Shown here: positions 1-20,156 of the stretch, one piece after another
Position numbering within the stretch: position 1 is the first letter of the stretch
Layout: the number at the start of each line of letters is the position of its first letter
Origin: Paroedura picta
Lineage: Eukaryota; Chordata; Lepidosauria; Squamata; Gekkonidae
Length of the DNA stretch: 64,000 bases
NCBI RefSeq assembly: GCF_049243985.1
Contig: NC_135375.1
Span: forward strand, 81,303,674 to 81,367,673
Direction of reading: 5' to 3'
Notes under the pieces: generated by a model
What the model was told of the DNA's origin: nothing
The model's database searches: none
Seen by the model: the letters and a program-made list of their open reading frames with translations, nothing else
Position numbers and translations under genes: made by a program

Positions 1-456
1 ATTCACATTTTCCCTTTTTAAAGAGTTTCATATTCATAAACTAGTTTCCTTTTAACTTTAAAGAGAGCAACTCCAGCATTTAAATTGGTCATACCTGGAG
101 GAGGCTATAAATTGTAGTTATCTCATCAAGAGGGATCGTCCCTGCATTGAGGGGTCTAAGTTAAATGTAATAAAATATGAAATACCACAGCACTTCTTAA
201 CCAGGTGAGCTCACTCCAAGCTTCCCAGGCTTTTTGGCAATTAGGACAGTCAACTAAAACAACCCAATACTTTAAAACAAGAATAGAGAGAGGACAGACT
301 TACCTCCGTGTCTCAGTGTCGCCGCCATGTAGTATCTAGTTACCTTTTAAGGCTCACACTCATTTGAAATAGTTCAACAGGACCTGACACTGAGCAAGCT
401 ACATTTTTCATCTGTAAAAATGCATTAACGGTGTGAGTTATTGCTGTGGTAAAGCA
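1..456. other. DENND4C intron, no gene seen
   Basis: This AT-rich stretch lies upstream of the first recognisable DENND4C exon and is presumably intronic. I found no reading frame with convincing splice sites and no clear repeat. It ends exactly at the A that precedes a Helitron-like element. Confidence 0.5.
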
Positions 457-778
457 TCTTTAACAGCAGGTCACTGTTAAATAAAAGGCTAAGGCCTAAG
501 TGGGCAGAAAGTGGGCGGGGCTGGTCCAGGTGAGGGCCCAATCGGAAGTGCCTTCTGATTGGGCCGTCACCAGGACAGACAAGAGTTCTAGCCAGTCGGG
601 TGAGGGCCGATTGGGCCCTCACCAGGACAGTCCAGAAAGTGATGGGGAAGTGGCGCCACGGCATGAGTACAGAAGGAGGCCAGGTTGCTGCCAGGAGGGA
701 GGGGGGGAGGAGGCTTCCTCCCCCCCCCCCCTTTCTGGCGCCTGTTGTATTTAAAAGTACAACGGGCTTTAAATCTAG
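457..778 (+). mobile_element. Helitron-like non-autonomous element, copy 1
   Basis: The element starts TCTTTAACAGC after an A and ends CTAG before a T, the A|T insertion preference of Helitrons. Just before the end, GCCTGTTGTA pairs with TACAACGGGC across a TTTAAAAG loop (one G-U type mismatch), followed by TTTAAAT and CTAG. Near 536-575 there is an inverted repeat of GGCCCAATCGGAAG type with CCAAT motifs on both sides, and a second CCAAT-type site follows near 607-622. The core is GC-rich and contains a poly-C run at 719-731. It encodes nothing recognisable. At 322 bp it is the shortest copy in the window. Confidence 0.72.
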
Positions 779-1214
779 TAAATATATTAAAGTGCAAACC
801 TTGCAGTGTAATATGAATAACTAGTAGTGGAATTTACACAGCCACTTCATCCGATACCATCCAGGGTTTGGATTCCAGAGGTCCATTGTGTTAGCAGAGA
901 CATTCTCCTCTGGTTGCATTCTGAGCATATTGCCTCAGGGAAGACTTCATCCACCTCCTCTAACAAAAAGCACCCATTGGTTCTAACCCAAAGTGTTTGC
1001 CAGAGTTTTCTCCCATTTCCATTTGATTTCATCCATGTATTTTCTTTCTACCCTTTTATTTTTCATCTTTCCCCCGTTTCATCTCTCTTGCTGCACTTGC
1101 ACCTACTGCACATATTAACACCACCCATTGCACATGCTACACATTGCACAACAATCTACATTCCCAAAAAACCTCCACCCCCCCGTCCAGTGTTCTGGTG
1201 TTTTCCTCTTGCAG
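779..1214. other. DENND4C intron 5' of the exon at 1215
   Basis: The stretch runs from the Helitron to the splice acceptor. From about 1010 on it is pyrimidine-rich (long T/C stretches), as expected for a polypyrimidine tract, and ends TTGCAG. A long frame is open across it, but its part upstream of the acceptor has no recognisable protein character. Confidence 0.5.
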
Positions 1215-2926
<1,712 letters not shown>

Positions 2927-4980
2927 AGTCCACAGAGAAGATGTGGCACACCACCCACAAGACAATGAAGGGGGGCAAATCTGGCAGCCTGTTGGTTTTG
3001 ACGCAGGCTTCATAACCCCAGCTGAAACAATGATGTACAATCCAGTTCAGGAGTCAGCATGGCACTTTTCGACAGCAGCTGATTATGTATAGACCGATGA
3101 ATGGGAGTCAGCACACCAGTATGAAATATATGGGCCCGAGCGGACTGTCTACCTTTAGTGTGGGTCTGCCCTTTTAACCCTCCTCAGCCTCATGTTTAAG
3201 AGAAGGATGGCACCTGGCATTTGTTTGGTGCCTTTCTCCGAAGACTCGAAACAGAGGGGTGTTTTATAATAGACCTAAGAGCATCTTAAATTAATCGCTT
3301 TGCCTGTGGAGCAACCCCTGTTCAAAGAGGGATGTGTTTTGCATGTATATATACACACCTATTGTTCACTTGGCATGTAAATGGGTCAAAAGACCAAACT
3401 TTGTCTTAGTTAATGCTCTTCTTTTGAAAACCATCACTGTCCCAGGTAGTAACAAAATCATAGCCTTCATTTGGGCTGTTGGTAAAACGTAGTATTTTCT
3501 CTGTGCCTCGTTTCCCACTTCAGAGAGTTTTAGAGTTGTACATACAACATTGTGTTCTCCCAAACAATGACGGGTTCCTGCCCTGAGTGACGCTACGGCC
3601 GCTGCCATTCCACAGTGGAAGAATTTCACTATAGGATGGCAGTTCTGTAATGGGAATATAAATGAATTTAGGGTACAGAAAATGGCGTGAAATAAATATT
3701 GTTCATATGCATTTTTAGCATTTTGTGTATAAGAAATATATGCATATATATATCTATCTATATGATGGGGCAAAGCTTCAGGTGCACTAATGCCTCATTC
3801 CTGCTCATCTTTCTAACCTGTGGGACAATTCTTTTTTGCACTGCCCAAGTTAAATAATTCTATCAAATATATTTATACTCTCACCCTTGAAGATATATTT
3901 ACCAAGAGTGAAAAAGATGATTTTAAGTCTTAACAATGTTAATAAACCTGGTTAAACAGATCTTGAATAGAAAAAAATGACCTGCATGAACAGTTCACCT
4001 TGCTTGACTGTGGTAGAGATTAGCACGGATCCAGAAAATACCACTCATGCGGTGATCATGTTGCTAGTGCAGTGACCGGCTTTCCTTCTCCTCCAGCTCC
4101 CGTTTTCCCAAAGACTATTGGCATCAGTAGTGGCACACAGTGCGCCACAGGGGATGCAGTGGAATGGGCAACAAGGAAATGGCCTCTTGTGTCTGTGGAG
4201 CCGAGCCATTCCCATCTGCAAAAGCAGACATGGATGGAGCTCTCCAGCCTCTAACAGGCATGGACTTTAATGCAGAAGGCATCTGTGCAGCCGTCTTCAT
4301 GCTTCGGCTTAACCTGAAGCCACAAAAATGAAGGAAATGGAGGGATTTGTAGAGAACTGGTGATTGTTTTTTTCTGTGGATCAGTTCCGCTAGCAGAGGC
4401 ACTTTGCCCCAGGAGGAGGAGGAGCCTTCCCCGCGAACAAAGCACGGCTGCTAGTGGAACAGATCCTACCTACAGGATTCAGCTGCAGCACAAATCTATT
4501 CTCAGTCTCCAGCGTATTTTGTCCACAGTAATCTTTCACATTTAGTGGTGTCAGTAGAGGGATGTGTTCTGCATAGCACAGCAGGATTTTGAACGTTTTA
4601 GTAATGACTTAGCCTTTTCAAGAAAGCAGTCCGTTTTGCACTTGTCAGAGCACATGCGGGGAAGGGCTTTAATTCCAATAAAAATTTTAACTGTTGATGC
4701 TAGACTAAGTGTCAAATTTGATTAACTAGGAATTTGTTTTTAATGGGAATGCCACACCGTGACAAAGCAAAGCATGAAAACAGTGTCTCAACATTACACC
4801 ACTTTAAATGCTCTTTTTCCTGTTGTTGAAAGCATTTGGGGTGGGGGGGGGCTCTGATACATGCCTATAGAATTGGGTTTTTTTAAATGTCTCTTCCACA
4901 TCTTTTCCCAAATAATAAAATTGTTATATATTAATAAAAATCCTTGAAAATACACTTCTGTATGTTTGTGCTTTCATAAT
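2927..4980 (+). other. DENND4C: DENND4C 3' UTR (minimum extent inferred)
   Basis: The region after the stop is mostly unique sequence. Candidate poly(A) signals are AATAAA near 3941, 4677 and 4914, plus AATAAA within TTAATAAAAATCC near 4932. The last is followed by a TGTATGTTTGTGC stretch that could serve as the GU-rich downstream element. No transcript data were available, so the true end may be earlier, or as late as the AATAAA at 7228. Confidence 0.4.
4378..4466. repeat. short imperfect inverted repeat in DENND4C 3' UTR
   Basis: GGATCAGTTCCGCTAGCAG at 4378-4396 is the near reverse complement of 4448-4466 (17 of 19 bases). A purine-rich loop lies between. It could fold as a hairpin in the mRNA or be the remains of a small MITE. 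Confidence 0.5.
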
Positions 4981-7604
4981 CATGGTGAATAAGCACGGTT
5001 TTGTTTAGGAAGGCTTCTTACCACTCTTGATAGCGGGTATGTCATCAGAAGGAACTTATAAAGCAGTTGAATGAAACTTTGGCTCTTGAAACCATGTGGA
5101 AAAATGCTTCAGCCCTAATTTATACTTAAGTCATAGTAAGGAGCAAAATACTTTTAAAACCCTTGTTCTGTGTACGGTTGCCAATTGTGTATGGTTGTGT
5201 TCCAACAGATAAGGTGGCAACAGGCTGCTTTCCATTACGTTGGCAGGATGCAAATGTCAGTTACAGCAAGGGTTGATGGTGTCACAGGAAGATCTGTAGT
5301 TTGGTTTCCTTCTGGGCATGCAGGGGTTTCTAATGTTATTTCAGCAGCATGGGAAAGAAAAATATTGCCTGTCCCTGATGGCTTGGGGTAGGAACTACTT
5401 ATGGAATGTCTTGTTCTCCTGTACAATTTTATTTGGGGGGGGGGATATATCACCCCATGTCTTTAAAAGTATAATTAATTCTGTGAAGTTAACTGTTTCT
5501 CAACCACAATTTTAAAAAATGGGAGGGGGATAGTAGTGTGAACATAGTGAGTTCTATTGGCTCTGCTGGTTATTTCCTTTTCAAATATTTGTTTAAATCC
5601 AGTTGAGACTGATATCACCACCCCCTTCCATTTTACATATGTGAAAAGATTTTGCTTCCAATTATGACTTGGCATGTGCTTGAGACTGTAGGTATGGTCC
5701 AGTCTGACTCTTCAAGAAAAAGCACTTCCACTCTGGCAGTGGGGAAGGGATTTTGAATTTCTGCATGTTCTCTCATCCCCTGGGCTGCATCCCACTGTAC
5801 CAACATAGGCCTTTGTAAGAGATTAGTGGGAAATCCTGTGAGCACAGCATCATCTGAGGTTCTTAGAATACAATTCATTGCAAGCCATAGATTCAGTTCA
5901 CTTACAAACATCCCTGGAATACTTTAGAAAAAACTTGAACCAGAATCTCCCCTCAAAGCAAACTGCAGAGGAGTAAAGGCAAATACAAGCAAGCTGAACT
6001 CTTTACTATCATTTAAATGAGAAAGAATGGAAGAGGAAGTGTTAATCAAGAGGCAGCTTTACAAAGTGGTTTCAATTGTACAGATCCTATGCAGATCCTA
6101 TGTGTAAGAACATGTAAGATTGTTGCCTTATGCGAAGCAGCTGCCACATAGAATTTCACATGTATTATAGTTAGCTCCTAAAGCAAACTTATGCAGTTGA
6201 TTTAAATGGATTTAGACTACAGTAATGATGCAAAATTAATTATTCAAGTATGGCAGCAGTTAAATATCTGCTGACAATACAGAACTTGCAACCATGTTCA
6301 ATTTTAAGATAAAAGCATCTTATTACAATGGTTTGTAAGTTTCTGGGACAAATGTGTTGTTGTCAATCTACATACAAATCAAAACAAATTAAAATGAATT
6401 ATACCTCTCTGTTCAGCACTGCTTTAGTCTTCCATACTCACAATTAATAATGCATGCACATGTACCCCATGTTTTCAGTCCCATTTTTAAAGGCAATTTC
6501 TTTAATGATAGCCCTTAAATGATCATGTACTTAAGAATAGCTTACATAGAATCTATCTTGCTTCAAAGGTGGTTGATATATCATGATAACTCATGTCTCG
6601 GGATGGTTCTAAAACATACTTTAAATACTCAACAGATTTATTTTCAAACCTAATCTTGGGCAACTAAACAATCCCCTTCAGTACAAAAACCTATTAACTG
6701 TATTATTGTGGTTTTCGTGTATGGTAACAGTTCAGGAACAAGCTTTTTAATCACATTTTGAAGCCTACAGTGCCTTTTGTATGTCTTCCTTAAGACCTTT
6801 TAAAAGGTATGCTATGAACTAAAATCAAAGAGCAAGACTGGGTGCACTTCTGTTCCTACTATGCTATGCATCCTACTGATTATGATACTTAGAAGAGTGT
6901 AATTGTCCATTATTAATGGTGTGAGTCTTGAGAGATTAGTTTTCTTTCTACTACAAGCAAGAGAGTTCCCCACTGAGGATCTTAAATTGCATATTGCAGT
7001 GGATTGGGGCAGGGGAGAAGACTGAATGAAATTCAAGATGAATGTTGTGTTTCTAATGCAATAGTTTCAAGATTGTGTGAACTGTTGAAAAATGACATAG
7101 TCAATGTGTTTTTGATAATTAGCATTGTTCTATGGGTTTTGTACATAAATGGGCACTATTATTCCCTATTGTTGACTTTTGTATAGGTACCCTAGGCGGC
7201 TTAGAAACTGTTAATGTATTCTTAAATAATAAAATGTACAAACAGAACGTTTCTTGCATTTTGTGACAATTTTTGGGAGGCGGGAATGTTTAAAAAGGGA
7301 GGTAAGGAGACTACTAGTCCATTGCCCCTGCCTGAAACAAACTGTAACATTTAAAACAGATTAAAACCCTGGCCTCTTATTGAGTCCCAATAAGAAAGGT
7401 GTACTGTAGAGAATATTTGAGCCACAGGTGAGCTGCAATTACCAAGCAACCTCAAAAGCCACAGTAACCAAAACTGCAACCCATTCCCCCCCCACACACA
7501 CTAGAACAAAGCAACGACTCTTGCAGAGGAAGAGTAGACCTGTACTTCTTACGGAAAAGGGGTTTTCTTTAAGGAAAGTGCAACTGATATGAAGAAACAA
7601 CAAT
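4981..7604. other. intergenic region between converging DENND4C and RPS6
   Basis: This is AT-rich, largely non-repetitive sequence with no convincing gene. Features seen are a poly-G run near 5436 and an AATAAA at 7228-7233 that could be a distal DENND4C poly(A) signal. A C-rich stretch lies near 7487. Confidence 0.45.
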
Positions 7605-13642
<6,038 letters not shown>

Positions 13643-13652
<10 letters not shown>

Positions 13653-13710
13653 CCGCACTTCCGCCTCGCCGGAAGTCACATAGCGCCACGCGCTCTCGCG
13701 AGATGGTAGG
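13643..13710 (-). promoter_or_regulatory. RPS6: RPS6 promoter and 5'TOP start site
   Basis: On the minus strand CCTCTTTCCCG begins at 13652. This is a 5' terminal oligopyrimidine tract placing the cap site there, for a 45-nt leader (human is about the same). Upstream are two ETS-type sites (CTTCCGGCG and GGCGGAAGT, 13653-13675) and the palindrome TCTCGCGAGA at 13694-13703, a known element of housekeeping promoters. There is no TATA box. TOP control implies mTOR-dependent translation. Confidence 0.85.
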
Positions 13711-14189
13711 AGGCCGGCGGCGGCCCATAGATACGAAGAAGAGGACTAGAGCGTCGCTTCTCTGGCGCGGAGGCGGCGTTCCCTGGCTGACGTTGCGGCT
13801 CCCCAGAAGCCTCCGGACTGCGCCTCTTGCGGGCCCCGTTTGGCCAGCCCTGCCGTATTGTTTCCTCGCTGGCGGGGGAAAGGGTTGAGGACGGTAGGCT
13901 TGCAGCAAAGGAGAAGGGGGCCGGGAGGTTATGTTGCTCCTCGTTTGGGTGGTGGTTTCCCTCAAATGAAAGCCGCTTGAAAAGTGGTGCGAGCGGTGCT
14001 CATTGATGCAGTCAGCCCACTGCAGGCTGGAGGAGGCAGTTGTGGCTGAGAGTGGTTTACAACAGCCTTTATTTATTAAAGCGGGTGCATCCTGCCTTTT
14101 CGCTTGATGGAAGGCAGGTTACAATTTTCGGCTAATGATGTGCCCAAGAAAATAAGAAGGCCGCCACGCCCCCCCCCCCCCAAAAAAAA

Positions 14190-14634
14190 TTGCTTGCTTT
14201 TCAGACACCCTCAAAAGCCTTGGCATACAGACAGGCTTTGCAGCACTGCCTGAAGATCTCGGGGTGTGGGGAGAGAACAATCACCTTTTCAGGGAGTCCC
14301 TTCTACAGAACCAGAGCCAGGACTGCAAAAGGCCTGGCCTTCGGTGGATACCGGGAAGGCCACCCTAATAGGTGGGGTAACTTACATTTGGCTGCTTGAA
14401 GACTAGTTGTTTCACATAGACCTATAGGAGACAGTCCTTCAAATATGGGGGTCCTAGGATATGGACAGCTTTAAAGCTTATAACTAGCACCTTTAAAATA
14501 GACTGGTAGACAAAGCTGCTGCAAAATTGGCAGCATATGTTCCCAATAGCTGGCCCTTGGCAACAGTGGAACTGCTGTATTTTGGACTGGTTGCAATTTC
14601 CTGGGAGTCTTCAAGGGAAGCTCTGTGTAGAGCA
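14190..14634 (-). mobile_element. CR1/L2-type LINE 3' fragment (antisense)
   Basis: Read on the minus strand, this matches the C-terminal and 3' region of the same LINE type that encodes the RT pieces at 15151-15300 and 27053-27700. Antisense landmarks are 'cttcaaagccttggc', 'gggctttaaagctt' and 'ttttggactggttgcaattt'. It is heavily diverged. Confidence 0.55.
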
Positions 14635-14635
14635 G

Positions 14636-14720
14636 GGGTTCCCTAAGTGGGCAGTACACCACCCTGGGGGTGTGAGGGGGAGATGGTGAGGAATGTTGGA
14701 GCAGTAAGGGGCAGCCATCT
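14636..14720 (+). repeat. possible hAT 5' end
   Basis: CAGGGGTTCCCTAAGTGGGC resembles the hAT terminal sequence CAGGGGTTCCCAAACT. The matching far end was not found, so the element is truncated or the call is chance. Confidence 0.35.
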
Positions 14721-15150
14721 GATTCTTCGTGCTGTGGATGCATTTTCCTAGTGACACACGTTCCAAAATGGCTTGTCCTTGCCTGCCTCTGGGTAGTCGT
14801 GACCCTGGACTTCCTTGGTGGTGTCCCATTCCAGTGATGATTGGGAACAATCCTGCTTAGCTTCCTGGAAAAAAAAAAACTTCAGAAGGTGGGCTGGATG
14901 GGATCATATTGCTGCAGAGCTTCTTTCTCTCCTCAGACTCTGCCCTTCCCAGGCTCCATCCCAGATCTTCAGGAATTTCTTAACCCAGGGCTGGCAAATG
15001 TCTCTATCTTTGGGAGGCTAGAAAAGCCTTTTCCTGCTTGTTCCTGGCCATGGGATTTTCCATTGCTAGCTTCTCTCTCTGGCCACCATGCCAACCTCCT
15101 TTCCAAACAGCAAGGCAGTCCGTGTCCACCCTCAATTTCTTAACCTGCTC

Positions 15151-15300
15151 TTAGAAAGCCAACTTCACAAGTGGATTTAGTCCCTCTATATCAGCCTTCC
15201 CAATCACTATTAACTCTGTCTTGTCTGGATTCAGCTTCAGTTTGTTTTCTCTTTGCCACATGATCACATCGTCAGAGTACTGGTTCAGAACGAACACAGA
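15151..15300 (-). mobile_element. LINE reverse transcriptase fragment
   Basis: The minus-strand frame reads MWQRENKLKLNPDKTELIVIG, the conserved segment just after the YADD box in CR1/L2-type LINE reverse transcriptases. The YADD region itself is degraded. It is a short orphan fragment. Confidence 0.7.
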
Positions 15301-16759
15301 CATGTCTGAAGACTTGGAATATGAACTACTCCCTGAATACAACAGGCACTAGGCCACCACCCACGCCCCAGGCAGGCCAGCCAAGGCTTGGAGAGGCCTT
15401 GGTGGGCCTTTTTGGGGTGTGGGAGAGGCACTGGTGGGCAGTCCGCTCCTCCTGCCGCCCTGACAGCTCTACCAAGGCCTGGCAAGGCTACATCTGGAGC
15501 TGCTCGGGGCAGCAGGTGCACTTGCAGGGCTCCCTCTCCCCCCCCCCCCCAGCCCTGGCCCTCTGCCCTCCCTCCCGCTAACCGGGCTGGAACTTCTTCC
15601 AAATGGAAGACGTTGGAGGGGGATGCATCCAGGGGTAGAAGATCCTTCTGGATTGGCTGCTTGTAGGACAGACGGTCAGTCAGGAATGGGACAGCTGGAA
15701 CAGCTGATCTGATTGGTGGTTAGGCGGTGAGTCCCAGGTCTTCCCAGCACCCCTTACTGGCTTTATTAATGTGGGCATAGAAGTAAGAAGAGGGAGCCAG
15801 CCAATCAATCGACTGATCATTTACAATTTCTACTGTGATGAAAGAGAGTAGGCCTGTAGAGCAACAGAGGAAGTGAGCACCAATAATTAGTGATTTCAGC
15901 AGTCACCCAAACTTCTGGGAAAGGCTGTGTATTCCCTGGGAAGCTCTCATGTAACCCAAGGGTTCCCTGGGATCCTGGGTGTAGTCTGCACAGGGGTTTT
16001 TATTCACTCCCAGCTCAAATAAATCCCTCCTGTCTACACTGAATTTGATTTCCATTTCGATTATGGGCGCTTTACATTTTCCCTCTCAACATGCATGATT
16101 GATCCACAGTGACTCTACCTTTACCCCGCGATATTCAGGAGTGGATATAAGCCTTGATATTTGAAAAATCACCATCAGTGTGTAGATTTCTTTTTTGATA
16201 ATTAACTTCCCGCTCCGTGCCTCGTAGCAAAGCAGTCTTTCCTGATTAGCCAGGGTGCCAGTTCAAATACCTCCTGGTTCCCAGTTGCAAGATTTATTTT
16301 TGCCCTCCTTTTGGAATCTGTTTTAGTGTGATTACGCTCCAGAATCCCATCCTTCTCTCAGCAGAGATTTGCCTTGTTCTGTGAGGCTGCTGCTGGCTTG
16401 GCTCTCCTCCTCCCTGCTGCTCGTTAAGGAAAGGAAAGAAAGATACGAGCAGCCTTCTGCTGCACTTGGCTTCTCCAGAGGCAGTCAAAAGAAATAAAGC
16501 ACACTCTTTTAATGATAGTTGGACTTCACCTGCTCTCTCCTCTGCCCTTCCCCCTCTGGGCTTCCCTAATCAAGTGCAGAACACTTTCTGTTTCAATTTG
16601 AGGGAAAGCAAGGAGGAATACCCGAGTTCAAATCAATCTGAATTCAGCAGGATCAACAATGAAAAAACAAAGTCAGTGCAGAATCAGCCCTAGTTGGGAG
16701 TCCCTGACAGAAAGAGGGAGAAAAAACCTTGTGGCACCCCACAAGATAAATTCTACCCA
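15301..16759. other. intergenic, no gene seen
   Basis: The stretch holds a GC-rich block with a poly-C run at about 15538-15551, then AT-balanced sequence without recognisable genes. No copy of the window's better-known repeats could be placed confidently. Confidence 0.4.
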
Positions 16760-17800
16760 ATTCATTCCTTGGTGGAGACTCTGTATCAGGTTAGACAGCA
16801 AACAGCAAAGCAACTGAAGGGCTATGCCCTTAATTCAAGCTCCATATTAAAGACAGTGGATAAGAATGGGGTGGTCAACTGTGTCAAAGGCTGCAGATAG
16901 CCCCAACAGTATTGACTGGAAGATTGTCCCATTTATCCACCAGTACAACTGAAGCTGTCTTGGTATAAAACCCAAACCTGAAACCAAACTGAAGAGGGTC
17001 AAGGGCACATGTGTCACTCAGGAAAATCTGGAACTGCTCTGCTACCTCATGGTCAATCAACTTCCTTAGAAAAAGTAAACTGGAGACTGGCCTGTAATTG
17101 TCTAATAACTAATAACTGCCTACTTTAAAAGCCTAGGCAGAGCCCCTTCAATTAGGGAGGAGTTGATGATTTTCCTAACAAAATTGTAAAAGTCATGCTG
17201 AGGACAAATGAAGGCATTCACATGTCCCAGAATCCTGTCTGTATCTTTAGGTAAGATCAGTCTGAAACTATAACAGGACAAGCAAGACCTAACACCTCAG
17301 GCACCACTTCTATCCTGTTTGGCCTCCCAGTTGGAATGGATGAGTGATTTGTCAGCAACGAACCTTGCAGAAAGATCACAGCTCTGGGCCAATTTTAATT
17401 GCCCGTGGAGGTCAGACTAAGGTATTATCAAGTCACAAATCACTTCAAACAATTAGAACAGAATTAAGATTCTGCTGACGCAGTGATGGCAGAGAAGGAA
17501 GTCTTCTTTGCAGCCATCACTACCACCTCATAAGCCTGCAAATGGGCTTTAAGACACCCTCTGCCTGATTCATGCCAAGTCTTCTGCCAATGGTGCTCCA
17601 GTCATCTTCCAGTCTGTTTCATGTCACACAGCGCCCTGGTAAACCGAGGCACCAGAAGCCTCCCTGAGCGTGGATGAAGCTGGCAAGCAGCAACTCTGTT
17701 TATGGCTCCAGTCAAACCATCAGGCATTTGGTTGAGGTCAACCGGAACCAGCACCTTCCACTGGGTCCCCGACCCCCCTTCCATGAAATTCAACACTTGA
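16760..17800 (-). mobile_element. CR1/L2-type LINE, 5' and early RT region (antisense)
   Basis: On the plus strand GGTCAACTGTGTCAAAGGCT and 'tataaaacccaaacctgaaacc' are antisense to conserved LINE coding sequence ahead of the RT active site. The minus-strand frame at 17602-17796, including ALCDMKQTGR and the following LEDDW-like stretch, resembles the endonuclease-RT linker of this LINE type. No intact frame survives. About 1 kb is recognisable. Confidence 0.6.
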
Positions 17801-18342
17801 ACTGAACAACCATGGGTCTGTCAGCATGCTACAGTTATGAATTTACTGTTCTCACTACTGTTCTATTTTTCTCCTGTACTGTAGTACAATAGAAGGACAA
17901 TGTTTTGGGCTACAGGAAATGCTCCTTCTGTTTTGTTCTCTGTGTAAAACAAAGTTACTTCCTGTCAGTTTAAAGTATCAAAATATTATGATTAAATCTC
18001 ATTTTCAACACTGGATCCCACTGATATCGCTTGGCAACCTAGGTTATTCCTTCCTGCTATTACTGTTCTAGCTTTCTAGTCTTTCCAAATACTTTGGAAG
18101 GAAGTATCCTTGTGTTTTATTTTTCTGCAAACATTTGTGGGGGGGGGGGGATGTTACGTAAGTTTGAAGAAAAATCTGTTTTGAGTATGTTCCCAATCCA
18201 CATATTTAGGTAATCTACAGGTGAAGGTTCCACACTTTGGAAACAGATATATAGATACCTTGAGTCCTCACGAACTAGCTTCTGTTCCCCCTGTATAGCC
18301 TGCATGGGGAGGGGTCTGTTTGCTCTAGTTCAGTGCATAGGT
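17801..18342. other. intergenic, no gene seen
   Basis: The sequence is AT-rich with a poly-G run at about 18137-18148. No repeat family was recognised. Confidence 0.4.
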
Positions 18343-18672
18343 CAGCCTTTTGCAACTTACTGTTGAGAACACCCTGAGACGTTCCTCAGGCTTTGAGAAA
18401 CCCCAGAAGTGATGCTATCATGCAGAATATGGTTGGGAAACAGCTGTGTGCACACTCACCCCAGCCCCTCTCCTTCCCACACCCTCCAGGCCCATCTTTG
18501 GCCATTTTGAGAGGGAGGGATCAACATGACCATATAGAATCCTATCACCCAAGAAGCATTTAACACTTTATAAAATACATTAAAAATGGATGAACTCCCA
18601 CCCATTTGGGAAACCCTTCCATGGCCATCAAGAAGGCCCAGAATTTCATGAAAATCTGCTTGAGAAAACCTG
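18343..18672. mobile_element. hAT-like MITE of the 'cagccttcctcaccc' family, copy 1
   Basis: The 5' end CAGCCTTTTGCAACTTACTG and the 3' end CTTGAGAAAACCTG match the termini of the copy at 37877-38196. Shared interior motifs include CAGGCTTTGAGAAACCCCAG and CACCCATTTGGGAAACCCTT. It is about 330 bp, non-coding and clearly older than the other copy. The target duplication is not convincing. Confidence 0.65.
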
Positions 18673-20094
18673 CATTTTTCTGTATTCTCCGGGTTTCCTT
18701 CATATTGGTCTCTGGAAGTCAATATCAAATTTGCACTTGGTTTCCCATCACATTTACTTTGGAGGCACTGGCAGCCGGTCCCGCCTCCCATGCTTTTTTC
18801 AGAGGCACAGGCAGCCAGTTCTGCCCCCTTCCTTTTGGGGGGATGCACGCATAATAACACATGCTCAATGTAAGGCACTTGTGAAACATTTAACATACTT
18901 GGTGTGCTGAATTCCTTTAAATCTGCTTGCATGTGCCATGTGGATATTCTGTGGTTTGTTCTGGCATGAAATCGTAAGTACAACTGTGAATCATAATGTG
19001 ATCAGAAAAGGGGGGAAAAAACAAGAAGGCATATCTTGGAAACCCCACATCTAGTGCCATGAATAGACACTTTGAGGGAACCCCTTGGGGGGAAGGTTAC
19101 TATGAGTTCTCAATACACATTAGGTGGTCATTGTGGGTTGACTTTAGACATTTATGAAATCCAGGTGTTTTGTGGGGTTTTGGGAAGCATTAATTCGTAA
19201 GAACGAATACAAAACCAGAAATACAAGAAGAAAGAAAATGGCAGCAAGCTGCAGGGGGAATGAAACCAGAGGCAGAGAAGCAGGTAGGCGGAGTTTGCAT
19301 GTTCACGAAAGTATGTTGGGCTTGGAAAGAGTGAAGCCACTGTGAACCTACCGTATGCATTGGATTACAATGAATTCCCTCCCAGGAAGGGGAAGGAATT
19401 CAAGGTTTCTTGGGATTGAAAAAACACAGTGCAACCAAACCTTTTCTTTAAATCTGAGTCTTAGGAGCCTGATTTATGTGTGAAACTGAAGAAATTCTGC
19501 AGAGCTAAAGGAGCGCTGATGCAAAATGTTAAGCCACTGCGGAAACACCCCTGGTGTAGGTTGTAGCTATAAGGGTGCTTAAGTATCTTCCCCCTTAGAT
19601 TCAGTAAAAGTGCCTATTCTTCAAGGTGTCAGGGGCTGACTTATCTGGGTAGGTGAGATGAGTCCTCCACACAAGACCCCTCCCCCTAAGAATACTGCAA
19701 ATATTAAAAGCTAAAGGACTTTTAGTAACAACAGTGCTCTCTTGCCTGATTTGAAAAGTCTTGTAGGCTTGCCCTGGAATTAGATAACTCTACTGCAGAC
19801 TAGAGCGAAGACATGAACATGTTTTTTAGCAGGACAAAACCAAAAATCTCTTGGAAGCTGATAACCGGCTGCACAAGAAATAGAAACACCGTTCACCTTG
19901 ATGGCCTTGTAGGGTTTTTATTGTACGGACAACGTTATGTGGGTGAGCATTCAGAAATGCCTCCTCCCTCACGTGTTTATGTCACCTATGGTCCACTGTG
20001 ACATTCGAGGATGACCAGAAAAACAGACTAGGATGGCACAGTACAGAGTGGCTGGGAGACTGGTGGTAACCTGGACTGTACCACTTTGGCTGCA
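18673..20094. other. intergenic upstream of ACER2, no gene seen
   Basis: This is mixed unique sequence. No splice-supported frame or clear repeat was identified. Confidence 0.4.
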
Positions 20095-20156
20095 TCCTGC
20101 ATTGAGCAGGGGGCTGAAATAGGTGGCCTGTATGGACCCTTCTATATGATTCTAGA
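20095..20156 (+). mobile_element. CR1 3'-end remnant
   Basis: GCATTGAGCAGGGGGCTG, then 'ggtggcctgtatggacccttc' and ATGATTCTA, correspond to the last 60 bases of CR1 elements. Confidence 0.6.

Noticed and set aside
3366-3773. 135-codon minus-strand open frame
   Set aside because: It is antisense to the DENND4C 3' UTR, low in complexity, with no recognisable domain or splice context.
14403-14412. CTAGT as another Helitron 3' end
   Set aside because: There is no hairpin directly upstream and no matching TCTTTAA start nearby.
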